Shown: positions 25,674 to 33,827 of the stretch, piece by piece | How positions within the stretch are numbered: position 1 is the first letter of the stretch | Layout: each line of letters begins with the position of its first letter | Source: Microbacterium sp. Clip185 | GTDB lineage: Bacteria > Actinomycetota > Actinomycetes > Actinomycetales > Microbacteriaceae | Length of the DNA: 64,000 bases | NCBI RefSeq assembly: GCF_028743715.1 | Contig: NZ_CP117996.1 | Coordinates: forward strand, 3,241,636 to 3,305,635 | Direction: 5' to 3' | Made by a program: the position numbers and the translations under genes | Notes under the pieces: model-generated | Told to the model about the DNA's origin: nothing | The model's input: only the letters and a program-made list of their open reading frames with translations | Database searches by the model: none

Positions 25674-26021
25674 ATGCACCTCGCCGCCAGCTCGCTATGG
25701 CCTCCGGACTGGAGTCAGTTCCTGCCCGACGCGATCCTCGCCCTAGCAACCGGTCTCATGGTGTCCTTGCTGTTGTGGTGGTGGCAGCGGAACTTCGAGC
25801 GTCGCGCCGCTAGGGAGGCTGCCGAATCCGGTTGGCAGCTCGCGCGAGAGCATTTCGTAAGCTCGGTACGGCCACTCGCGGAGAATGACGACTACTATCT
25901 CGTCCTCGTCGTAGCGGACTTCGACACCCTCATCGCCAAAGGCCAGTTGTATCCGGTGGGGAGTTGGGCGACGAGGACGACTTCGGGGAGGAAGGTCGGG
26001 CCCTCGACGCGTAGCCGCTGA
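25674..26021 (+). CDS. Small single-TM protein next to the ImmA-type protease
   Basis: A 115-residue protein with one TM helix (ILALATGLMVSLLLWWW, about 19-36), a basic anchor (QRNFERRAAREAAE) and a cytoplasmic domain. The end may be frameshifted: after YPVG the listed frame gives a basic tail (SWATRTTSGRK), whereas a shift at the GGGG near 25957-25962 gives GELGDEDDFGEEGRALDA and a stop at 26012-26014. It is 17 bp upstream of the ImmA gene and likely co-transcribed. Family unknown. Confidence 0.5.
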   Translation: MHLAASSLWPPDWSQFLPDAILALATGLMVSLLLWWWQRNFERRAAREAAESGWQLAREHFVSSVRPLAENDDYYLVLVVADFDTLIAKGQLYPVGSWATRTTSGRKVGPSTRSR

Positions 26022-26038
26022 TCGGAAAGGATCCGCAC

Positions 26039-27241
26039 ATGAGTGAGGACACTCGGGTCGGCGACCGTCTACTCCGCCTGCGGCTTGGGAACGGTCTCGG
26101 CCAGCAAGAGCTTGCCGAACGCGCGGGTATCGCGGCCGGCTCGATTTCCATGGCTGAGCGCAACCTCAGCTGGTTGGACCCGCGCGCTCTCGACGCCGTC
26201 GCCGCCGTCTTGGACGTCACCCCGGCGTACTTCCACCGCCCCGGTGCGGAGCCCACCTTCACCACACCGCAGCTGCGCGCCTACGCAGACGCATCCCAGC
26301 GCACCGTCGACCGCGTCCTCCACGACAGCCGTACCGCCCTCGACGCCTTCGCCACACTCGACCTGCGGCGGGTGGCGGATACGTTGCCCATCTTCGACGG
26401 TGACCCCAACGACGCGGACGAGATCGAACGCGCAGCGGCCGACGTCCGAACCCTCGCAGGCATCAAGGAGGGCGACCGCGTGGGCAACGCTGTGCGCGCA
26501 GCCGAACGCCTCGGAGTCGTCGTCCTTCCCATGGACAGCGAACTCGGCCGCCATCTCGGGATGTCGCTTCGCATCAACGACGTCCCCGTCATACGGGTCA
26601 GCCGATCTTCCACCTCACCCGAACATGCTGTCCCCGGCGACCGCCAGCGGTTCACCGTCGCGCACGAGCTCGGGCACCTCGTCCTGCACGCCGGGCGGTC
26701 TCAACCTGTGTCTGCGGCCGACGCAACAAGACGCGAGAACGAGGCGCACCGTTTCGCCTCCGCTCTCCTTGCACCCGGGGATGCCGTCATCAACGACCTT
26801 GGAGGGGCACGCGTTTCCCTCACCGCGTTGACGAGGTTGAAGGAGAAGTGGGGGTTCTCCATCAAGGCATTCGTTACCCGCTTCCGTCAGCTCGGCGTCA
26901 TCGACGACGATCATGCTCGCAGCTTGTTCAAGCAGATCTCCGCGCGGCGATGGAACAAGCAGGAGCCTATCGAGGTGGGCAACGAGTCTGCCGTCTGGCT
27001 GCAGAAGACCCTGACGCAAGGAACGCAGCCGACGTTCGAGCGGAACGTATCGGCCGTCAGTACCTCCATCGGACTCAGCGCAGCGTACTTTCATCGCTGG
27101 CTCGATTGGTCGCCGGCCGCGGCTTCGACGACCGAAGCCACGGTGAGCGTCCTCACCCCACGACCGTCGAGCCGTCAGCAGCCGACACGCCCCATCGCAC
27201 CCGTTCACCGCCTGCCCGTGCGCCACGTCGCCAACGACTGA
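26039..27241 (+). CDS. HTH-ImmA/IrrE metallopeptidase
   Basis: A 400-residue protein. Residues about 6-65 form an XRE HTH (RLLRLRLGNGLGQQELAERAGIAAGSISMAER), and the centre is a zinc-protease domain with HELGH (His209, Glu210, His213) and third-ligand Glu235 in NEAHRFASALLAPGD. The C-terminal part (about 260-400) is less conserved and ends in a Pro/Arg-rich tail. Such proteins cleave a repressor or antitoxin in mobile elements (ImmA cuts ImmR) or a stress regulator (IrrE/DdrO). Here sensor and DNA-binding domains are fused. A role in controlling the element or a toxin-like partner is inference. Confidence 0.85.
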   Translation: MSEDTRVGDRLLRLRLGNGLGQQELAERAGIAAGSISMAERNLSWLDPRALDAVAAVLDVTPAYFHRPGAEPTFTTPQLRAYADASQRTVDRVLHDSRTALDAFATLDLRRVADTLPIFDGDPNDADEIERAAADVRTLAGIKEGDRVGNAVRAAERLGVVVLPMDSELGRHLGMSLRINDVPVIRVSRSSTSPEHAVPGDRQRFTVAHELGHLVLHAGRSQPVSAADATRRENEAHRFASALLAPGDAVINDLGGARVSLTALTRLKEKWGFSIKAFVTRFRQLGVIDDDHARSLFKQISARRWNKQEPIEVGNESAVWLQKTLTQGTQPTFERNVSAVSTSIGLSAAYFHRWLDWSPAAASTTEATVSVLTPRPSSRQQPTRPIAPVHRLPVRHVAND

Positions 27242-27264
27242 TCCGCGCGTCCTGCGCGCGAGCC

Positions 27265-27301
27265 ACGATGCGGCGGCCACTGATTGTGGACGCCGCATCG
27301 T
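27265..27301. terminator. Terminator hairpin between convergent genes
   Basis: Perfect 11-bp stem ACGATGCGGCG / CGCCGCATCGT with an inner CCAC/GTGG pairing. It lies between the ImmA gene and the APC permease and serves either strand. Confidence 0.85.
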
Positions 27302-27341
27302 CAGACTCAGGCGTGCCCGCCCTGCATAGCGAGGACAGCTT

Positions 27342-28829
27342 TTATCTGATGTCGCTCGGCGGCACAGAGCGCGCCGGTGATCGCTCATCGTCCAGGGGGT
27401 GGACGGTCACCGGGATGCTTCGGGTGATCGGGCGTCCTTCCCGTGCGAGGCGGCGCTTCCTCGCAACCCACGCGACGGCAAGAAGGCCAAACCATACCGG
27501 CGCCGCAATGACTGCTGCGCGGGTGTCCTCACCATAGAGCAGCGCGCCGATGATGAAGGCGAAGAACGCCAGCACGACCCACGGTGCGACGCGTCCCAAG
27601 GGGAGCTTGAAGCCGGACTGGGCATGACGCTCCGGATAGCGACGTCGGTAACGGATGTAGCTGACGACGATGGTGCCCCATGTGAACAAGATCAGGGTGG
27701 CGCACACGGAGGAAACGAAGGTGAAGGCCGTGACGACCCCGTCCCCCGCGTACAGAAGAGGTATAGCGGTGAACAGGAAGACGCAGGTGAGAAACACCGA
27801 CTTGCGGGGGACGCCCTGGGGAGTGAGGAACGTGAGTTTCCTGTGAGCGTGACCGTCCAGCGCGAGGTTGTAGAGCATCCGGGATCCTGAGTAGATCCCG
27901 GAGTTCGCACTGGAAGCCGCGGAGGTCAGTACGACCAGGTTGATGGCGGCGGCGGCAATTCCGAAACCGGCGTAGGCGAGCGTGGTGACAAACGGGCTCT
28001 TGTCAGGTGCGAGCTGGTCCCAAGGGGTGATGGACATGATGATGACGAGGGAGCCGACGTAGAACACCAGGATGCGGGCAACGATGGAGTTGATGGCCTT
28101 CGGCAGGGTCTTTCGTGGATTCTCCGTCTCGGCGGCGACTGTGCCCACGAGTTCGACACCGATGAAAGCGAAAATGCCCATCTGGAATCCGAGGATGAAG
28201 CCGCTGGCGCCGAACGGGAACATGCCACCGTGGTCCCACAGATTGGCGAAAGTCGCCCGAGTCCCACTGTCGGGGTTGGTGAAACCTGTTGCGATCAGAA
28301 CCACCCGGGCGCCGATCAGGGCGAGGATGGCGACGACCTTGATGAGGGCGAACCAGAACTCCGTTTCTCCGAAGAACTTCACCGGTTGCAGATTTAGTAG
28401 GGTCAGGGCCACCGCGGCGATGAGCGCAGGGATCCACGGAGGGATTGAGGCGTTGAAGAAGGACACGTAGCTGGTGATGGCGATGATGTCCGCGACGCAC
28501 GCCACCACCCACCCGAGCCAGTAGGTCCAGGAGACGAAGAAACCGGCCCACGGGCCGATGAGGTCTTTCGCGATGTCCCCGAAGGTCTTGTAGTGCAGGT
28601 TGGAAAGTAGGAGTTCGCCCAACGCTCGCATGATGAGGAACACCATCAAGCCGATCACCATGTACACGAAGATGACGGCTGGGCCAGTGACGCTGATCAT
28701 CTTCCCGGATCCCATGAAAAGTCCCGTTCCGATAGCTCCGCCGATGGCGATGAGCTGGAGATGGCGGTTCTTGAGCCCTCTCGTGAGCTCGGGACTTTGA
28801 GTCGTTACAGAACGTTCTTCAGTCGACAC
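27342..28829 (-). CDS. APC-family amino acid permease
   Basis: A 495-residue protein with about 12 TM helices. The N-terminal RGLKNRHLQLIAIGGAIGTGLFMGSG is the signature of the amino acid transporter subgroup that includes CycA, AroP and GabP. FIGVELVGTVAAETENPRKTLPKAIN is the second typical motif. It is a proton-coupled uptake system; a CycA-like (D-Ala/D-Ser/Gly) or basic amino acid substrate is possible. GTG start at 28829. It lies 37 bp downstream of the PLP decarboxylase gene and is probably in its operon, suggesting import of that enzyme's substrate. Confidence 0.9.
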   Translation of the reverse strand: MSTEERSVTTQSPELTRGLKNRHLQLIAIGGAIGTGLFMGSGKMISVTGPAVIFVYMVIGLMVFLIMRALGELLLSNLHYKTFGDIAKDLIGPWAGFFVSWTYWLGWVVACVADIIAITSYVSFFNASIPPWIPALIAAVALTLLNLQPVKFFGETEFWFALIKVVAILALIGARVVLIATGFTNPDSGTRATFANLWDHGGMFPFGASGFILGFQMGIFAFIGVELVGTVAAETENPRKTLPKAINSIVARILVFYVGSLVIIMSITPWDQLAPDKSPFVTTLAYAGFGIAAAAINLVVLTSAASSANSGIYSGSRMLYNLALDGHAHRKLTFLTPQGVPRKSVFLTCVFLFTAIPLLYAGDGVVTAFTFVSSVCATLILFTWGTIVVSYIRYRRRYPERHAQSGFKLPLGRVAPWVVLAFFAFIIGALLYGEDTRAAVIAAPVWFGLLAVAWVARKRRLAREGRPITRSIPVTVHPLDDERSPARSVPPSDIR

Positions 28830-28866
28830 AATCTGTGCTCCTTTGCGGATGTGTGCGATGGCGTCG

Positions 28867-30360
28867 TCAGGCGACGACGCGGAAGGTGTCGAGGCGGGGG
28901 TCGACGGCGCCGCGGACGAAACCGCTGGGCGCTGCAGCCATCGCTCGCAGGTACTCGACTACGTCCTTCGTGAGGATTTCGCCGGGTAGGGAGTTCGGTA
29001 CGCCAGGTGGGTAAGCCGCAAGAGAGTCGGCGGAGACGCGACCAATGGCATCGTCGGCTGAGACAATCTCGGTACGACTGAGGAACGCTTCCTGGACGCC
29101 GAGTGCGCGGGGAGCGGGGGCGGGTAGTCGCAATCCGCGCACGGCTTTCGAGTGCAGGGTGGGCAGTGCTTCGAGCGCCGTGAGGAGGCGCTCCGGGTCG
29201 GCCGGCGAGGTCGCTCCGATAAGAAGTAACAAGGAGGTCGGTGTGGCGAGCTCCGCATAGATCCGGTGGTCGCGAATGAGGACGTGCTGGGCCTCGTTGC
29301 CGGTGATTCCGGCCGCGCGCATGTCGATGACCACTTTCAACGGATCGGTCGCGGCGCTGGCATCGTGCTTCGAAAGCTGCGGGGTGGCGTCGGTGTATCG
29401 ACCGGACTCGCCGATTCCCGCACGTATCGTGTTGGCCGAGGCGATGGCCGCCGAGATCGAGCTCTGACCGGCGGTCATGAGGTGTCGCCGAGTCTCATCC
29501 AGGGACGCCAGCAGTAGCGCGCTCGAGCTAGTCGATTGGAACGACCGCACCACGCGGTCGACAAGATCTTCGAGGCTGCGGGACTGTTCGCCGTGTCCGA
29601 GGTGCAGCATGGCCGCTTGCGTGAGTGCTCCAGCTCCCTTGTGCGTGCTGGAGACAACGAGGTCTGCACCCAGCCGAGCAGCATTGACAGGGAGGTCCAC
29701 GTGCACCCCGAAGTGCGCTCCCCATGCTTCATCCACGATCAGGGGCACGCCGTGACGGTGCGCGACATCCGCAATCCCGCGGATGTCAGCCGCCGTACCG
29801 AAGTAGCTCGGGCTCACGATGAACACGGACGCGGCGTCCGGGTGCTCGGCAAGCGCCTGTGCGACCTGGGCGGGCGTGACGCCGAGGGCCGCGTTGAGAC
29901 CGTCGTCAACCGCGGGTTGTAGGAAGTGGGGCGTCAGACCGACGTGAGCGATGCCGTCGATCACACTCGAGTGAACGCTTCGTTGCACGATGGCCTGTCG
30001 ACCGAGGGCACGGGCAACCATCGTGGCGACATGATTGCCGCCCGACGCGCCGTTGGTGAGGAACCACGTTCGCGTCGCCCCCCAGGCATCTGCGGCAAGC
30101 ACCTGAGCGGCGCTTAGAGGGGTGGGGCTGCCCGTAGCGGCCGAGCGCCACGTCCGTTGGTCTATCCCGACGATACTCATGGGAAAGTCCAGAGTCAGCG
30201 CCTGCGCACCGACAAGCGCGGCGACACCGGGAGCGTTTGGCTCGTGACCCTGGTGCGCGGGGACATGGAACCGCTGCCAGTCGTTTGCCACGAGTGTCCG
30301 GAGCGCATCCACGTATGGCGCCCGAGCGTGATCGAAAGCGTCTTCAAGCGGCTGGGGCAT
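28867..30360 (-). CDS. PLP-dependent Orn/Lys/Arg decarboxylase-family enzyme
   Basis: A 497-residue fold-type I PLP enzyme: RFHVPAHQGHEPN at the start, WFLTNGASGGNHVATMVA, HSSVIDGIAHVGLTPHFLQP, LIVDEAWGAHFGVH and the lysine motif SSTHKGAGALTQ (Lys near residue 243). These are the marks of the Orn/Lys/Arg decarboxylase group without the N-terminal wing domain of the inducible enterobacterial enzymes. It would convert a basic amino acid to a polyamine or diamine. It is divergent from a LysR regulator and next to an amino acid permease, so it is a likely inducible uptake-and-decarboxylation unit. Confidence 0.85.
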   Translation of the reverse strand: MPQPLEDAFDHARAPYVDALRTLVANDWQRFHVPAHQGHEPNAPGVAALVGAQALTLDFPMSIVGIDQRTWRSAATGSPTPLSAAQVLAADAWGATRTWFLTNGASGGNHVATMVARALGRQAIVQRSVHSSVIDGIAHVGLTPHFLQPAVDDGLNAALGVTPAQVAQALAEHPDAASVFIVSPSYFGTAADIRGIADVAHRHGVPLIVDEAWGAHFGVHVDLPVNAARLGADLVVSSTHKGAGALTQAAMLHLGHGEQSRSLEDLVDRVVRSFQSTSSSALLLASLDETRRHLMTAGQSSISAAIASANTIRAGIGESGRYTDATPQLSKHDASAATDPLKVVIDMRAAGITGNEAQHVLIRDHRIYAELATPTSLLLLIGATSPADPERLLTALEALPTLHSKAVRGLRLPAPAPRALGVQEAFLSRTEIVSADDAIGRVSADSLAAYPPGVPNSLPGEILTKDVVEYLRAMAAAPSGFVRGAVDPRLDTFRVVA

Positions 30361-30433
30361 GGGTTGAAGGTATTGAGCTTGAGATGACGATGGAATACCA
30401 CATCCACTGCATCAGCGTCATACCCTGTATGAC

Positions 30434-31363
30434 GTGCTCTACCCACAGCAGCTCCGGGTTTTGGTCGCCATCAGAGACGGGGGTTCTCTCAGTGCGGCAG
30501 CTCAGTCGATGGGCTATGGAGTGCCGACCATCGCTCACCATCTCTCGGCACTCGAAAACCAGGTACGTGCACCCCTGGTGGAGAGAAACCGGCGTGGGGC
30601 TCGACTGACACCCCTGGGGCTTTCGCTTGTGTCCGAAGCGGAGCAGATTCTCCGGAGGATTGAACAGGCGGAGCGGATGATCGTCGCCGAGCGAGATGCC
30701 GGGCTGGCGACGCTGAGGATTGGCGCTTTCGCGTCCATCGGATCGCGTCTGCTTCCTTCCGCCATCCGCGAGCTTCGCGATAGTGCTGCAGTGCGAGTCG
30801 AAGTCGTCGAGGCTGAGCCCACGGACGTAGTCGGGATGCTGAGCGCGGGCGAACTGCACGCGGGGATCATCTATGACGTCGCCGAAGACCCGGCTTTCGT
30901 CTCCAGCGACATCACGGCGACGCTCCTCTTCGAGGAGCCCTACCAGGTGCTTGTCGGAGGAGGCAGCTCCTTCGCTGACGCTGCGCCGCTTGAGGTGGGG
31001 GAACTGGCGGACGCGGATTGGATCTGCGCGCGAAACGATGGCGAGGCATCGAATCGAATCCTTAGGCGCGTGTGTCACGCGGCCGGTTTCGATCCGCGCC
31101 TGCTGATGCGCACCGACGATCTGAACATGATCCATGGGCTCGTTGCCGAAGGTCTCGGGGTGACGCTCACGACGGCAACAGCGTTTGACTCGCGCTTTGA
31201 CGTGCGCCTCCGTCCGACGGTGGCAGACTTCGGTCGGAGGCGCACGTCATTCATTCACGGTACGGAGACACCACCGCCGGCGGTCGATCTCCTCCACCGC
31301 ATCCTCCTCGACCGCGTGGCGATGTTCCGCCCGGCCACCCCATCAGAGTCGAGGCGTGCGTGA
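30434..31363 (+). CDS. LysR-family transcriptional regulator
   Basis: A 309-residue regulator: N-terminal LysR winged HTH (LRVLVAIRDGGSLSAAAQSMGYGVPTIAHHLSALENQV), then a type 2 periplasmic-binding-like effector domain. It begins at GTG 30434 and is divergent from the PLP decarboxylase (start 30360), so it is the likely activator of decarboxylase and permease. The 73-bp gap has dyad-like sequence around GTCATACCCTGTATGAC (30417-30433). Its 3' end overlaps the convergent amidase gene by 21 bp. Confidence 0.88.
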   Translation: MLYPQQLRVLVAIRDGGSLSAAAQSMGYGVPTIAHHLSALENQVRAPLVERNRRGARLTPLGLSLVSEAEQILRRIEQAERMIVAERDAGLATLRIGAFASIGSRLLPSAIRELRDSAAVRVEVVEAEPTDVVGMLSAGELHAGIIYDVAEDPAFVSSDITATLLFEEPYQVLVGGGSSFADAAPLEVGELADADWICARNDGEASNRILRRVCHAAGFDPRLLMRTDDLNMIHGLVAEGLGVTLTTATAFDSRFDVRLRPTVADFGRRRTSFIHGTETPPPAVDLLHRILLDRVAMFRPATPSESRRA

Positions 31364-33055
31364 GGGTTCGATGCGGCGCGGGCCGAGCGCCTCAAACGCT
31401 GATCCGAAGGTGAGGAGGGCGACGTCGTCATAGGCCCTCCCCGCGATGGTCAGCCCCACGGGCATTCCGATGTCCTCCGCGATGCCCATCGGAACGGTCA
31501 CCGTCGGGATGCCAAGGTGGCGAATGGCGAGGTTGCCGTTGGCTACCCACACCCCATTGCGCCACCCCGCGTCGGCCGATTGCGGGTTCACATCCATGTC
31601 AGCGGGGGCTACGTCTGCAACGGTCGGCATGACGACGGCGTCCAGGTCATGGTGAGCCATCCATTCGTCGAGATCGAGACGACGGGTCTCGTCCAAACCG
31701 TTCAGTCCCGCAGGCATGGCGGTGAGGTTCTCCAAGCGCGCATTCGGATTGTCTCGGACCCAGGCGGGGTATTCAGCGATGTCGTCATCGAAGCCCGTGT
31801 AGCGGTCTGGGAGAGCGCCTTCCGGCTGGGGGAAGATGGTGGCCCCGTCGATGGCTGCCAGCGAGTCCAACCACGGGTCTGCGTTGTCGCGGAGAAACTG
31901 CTCCCACGCCCATGCGCAAAGGTCGAGGATCTCCTGGCGCAGGTACTCCGGTGATACGAGGCCACGGATGGCGATGGTTGACGCCCCGACGCGATCCCCT
32001 TCGTAGTTCGACACAGCCGGGAAGTCGACTTCGACGACAGTTGCTCCGGCCTCCTCGAGAGCGCGGCGCGTCTGTTCCCACAGAGCGATGATCGACGGGC
32101 GTGTCCGGATCGGTTGTCCGGTGGGTCCACCGATGCCGGGGGTGGGGCCGGTGCCCGCGGCGGGGTCTGCGTTGATGAACATGCGGGGGATGCCGAACCG
32201 GCGACCGGCGAGGACCTCGCGCGGGTTCGCGGCAGCGGACAACGCCGGGTAGGACGTGGGGCGGATGGCGGATGTCCGAGGAAGCTCCACCCAAGGCTGC
32301 GCCCGCCAGAAGTCGGCGTCCACAACCTCGTCGTCTGCGACGATCACGTCGAGGACTTCGAGAAGGTCCTCCATCGTGCGAGTGTGCGGCACGGGAACGT
32401 CCTGGGTTGGCACCAACGGCCACAAACCTCGGCAGGAGATCAGTCCGCGGGTGGGGGTGTACGCACAGAGGCCGTTGTTGGAAGCGGGACCGCGCCCGCT
32501 CGACCAGGTTTCCGAGCCCAGCCCGAACGCGGCGAAGCTGGCTGCTGTTGAGGTCCCGGAGCCATTCGACGACCCTGATGCGAACGGTGCGGTGAGGAAG
32601 TCTGCGTTGTAGGGGCTTTCGGCGCGCCCGTAAAGGCCGCGCTGCATGCCACCGTTCGCCATAGGGGGCATGTTGGTCAGCCCGATGCAGATGGCGCCCG
32701 CACCGCGCAGCCGCTCGATGATGAAGGCGTCGTGCTGCGCGACGAGTTTGGCGAAGGCTGGGCTACCGGCCGCGGCTGTCAGTCCCCGGACGAGGTAGCT
32801 GTCCTTCGCGGTGTAGGGGATGCCGTCGAGGGGGCCGCGGGACTCCCCGCGTGCCCGCCGGTCGTCGGATTCCTGCGCCTCATCACGAGCGGCGGGGTTG
32901 CGGACCACGACGGAGGCCAGCGCGGTCTCAGTTCCTGCCGCGTCGTATGCGTCCAGGCGCGCAAGGTACGCGTCGACGAGGCCAACCGCGGTGGCTTGCC
33001 CAGAGCTGAGTCCGGCACGAAGATCGGCAATGGACGCTTCCACAACATCGAACAC
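31343..33055 (-). CDS. Amidase (amidase-signature family)
   Basis: A 570-residue enzyme with the Ser-cisSer-Lys triad in its usual setting: Lys84 in GIPYTAKDSYLV, cis-Ser near 162-163 in the Gly/Ser-rich ASGSSNGSG stretch, nucleophile Ser186 in ETWSSGRGP. The C-terminal MPVGLTIAGRAYDDVALLTFG is the usual family end. It hydrolyses an amide to a carboxylate and ammonia; the substrate cannot be told from sequence. GTG start at 33055. A divergent TetR gene and a 26-bp palindrome directly upstream suggest repression by that regulator. Confidence 0.88.
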   Translation of the reverse strand: MFDVVEASIADLRAGLSSGQATAVGLVDAYLARLDAYDAAGTETALASVVVRNPAARDEAQESDDRRARGESRGPLDGIPYTAKDSYLVRGLTAAAGSPAFAKLVAQHDAFIIERLRGAGAICIGLTNMPPMANGGMQRGLYGRAESPYNADFLTAPFASGSSNGSGTSTAASFAAFGLGSETWSSGRGPASNNGLCAYTPTRGLISCRGLWPLVPTQDVPVPHTRTMEDLLEVLDVIVADDEVVDADFWRAQPWVELPRTSAIRPTSYPALSAAANPREVLAGRRFGIPRMFINADPAAGTGPTPGIGGPTGQPIRTRPSIIALWEQTRRALEEAGATVVEVDFPAVSNYEGDRVGASTIAIRGLVSPEYLRQEILDLCAWAWEQFLRDNADPWLDSLAAIDGATIFPQPEGALPDRYTGFDDDIAEYPAWVRDNPNARLENLTAMPAGLNGLDETRRLDLDEWMAHHDLDAVVMPTVADVAPADMDVNPQSADAGWRNGVWVANGNLAIRHLGIPTVTVPMGIAEDIGMPVGLTIAGRAYDDVALLTFGSAFEALGPRRIEPSRTPRL

Positions 33056-33070
33056 AAGAGCCCCTTAGAG

Positions 33071-33096
33071 TCGTTTTGAACAGCTGTTCAAAACGA
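33071..33096. promoter_or_regulatory. 26-bp perfect palindromic operator (TetR type)
   Basis: Half-site TCGTTTTGAACAG followed by its exact complement, centred at 33083/33084. It lies 16 bp from the amidase start (33055) and 12 bp from the TetR start (33108). The core TGAACAGCTGTTCA is typical of TetR operators. Position and symmetry make autoregulation and control of the amidase very likely. Confidence 0.85.
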
Positions 33097-33107
33097 GAAG
33101 GTACTGA

Positions 33108-33731
33108 ATGCCCAATTCCTCGTCAACCCGAGTTCACCGCTCGTCTGCGGACCGCATGTTGGAGATCCAGGACGCCGCTCAACGAATCGCCCTGACGGAC
33201 GGCCTCCTCGCGGTGACCGCTCGCTCAGTCGCGGCCGAGATGGGCGTCACAGCGAGTCTCGTGGTGCACTACGAACGCAACATGGAGGAGCTGGTGGCTC
33301 GGACGTTCGACATGATCGTCACGCGCGAGCTGGACGAGGTGCGGGCCCTTGTCGCAAAGGAGGCGTGCCCCACCGACCGGGTTCGCGTCCTCTTGTCCAC
33401 GCTCCTGGCCGGTGGGCGGGACGCCATGGCCTTGGTGTGGGTGCAGTCGTGGGGGATAGGGGGACGGAACGAGGCCCTCGCAGGTTCGGTCCGCACGCAG
33501 ATGGATGCGTGGGAGGGTTTCGTCGCCGAACTGATCGAGGACGGCGTTAAGGCGGGAGAGTTCACGTCGGACAACACCCGCGCCGTGGCGGCGCAGATGG
33601 TCGGGATGATCGACGGCTTGAACGCGCACTCGCTCATCAGGTGGCACACTCCGCGTGACCGTCGAGCGCTGATGGCGCGATCCGTCGAGCCGCTGCTACA
33701 GCTGACACCGGGTGCGTTGGGCGAGCGCTAG
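33108..33731 (+). CDS. TetR-family transcriptional regulator
   Basis: A 207-residue protein: N-terminal HTH (AAQRIALTDGLLAVTARSVAAEMGVTASLVVHYERNMEELVARTFDMI) and a helical ligand-binding domain. The helix-turn sequence with SLVVHYERNMEEL matches BetI/AcrR-type TetR proteins. Divergent from the amidase with a 26-bp palindrome between. It probably derepresses the amidase (and perhaps the deacylase/transporter unit) on binding a substrate or product; ligand unknown. Confidence 0.9.
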   Translation: MPNSSSTRVHRSSADRMLEIQDAAQRIALTDGLLAVTARSVAAEMGVTASLVVHYERNMEELVARTFDMIVTRELDEVRALVAKEACPTDRVRVLLSTLLAGGRDAMALVWVQSWGIGGRNEALAGSVRTQMDAWEGFVAELIEDGVKAGEFTSDNTRAVAAQMVGMIDGLNAHSLIRWHTPRDRRALMARSVEPLLQLTPGALGER

Positions 33732-33775
33732 CGCGGCACAGACGCGCACTGCGCGGGCGAAGGACCCGAGGGCCC

Positions 33776-33818
33776 CCCGCGGTGAACGGTGAACTTGTGG
33801 TGCACCGTCCACCGCGGG
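33776..33818. terminator. Terminator hairpin between TetR and M20 genes
   Basis: CCCGCGGTG / CACCGCGGG stem with an inner ACGGTG/CACCGT pairing, in the 96-bp gap between convergent genes. Confidence 0.75.
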
Positions 33819-33827
33819 TGATGGCGG

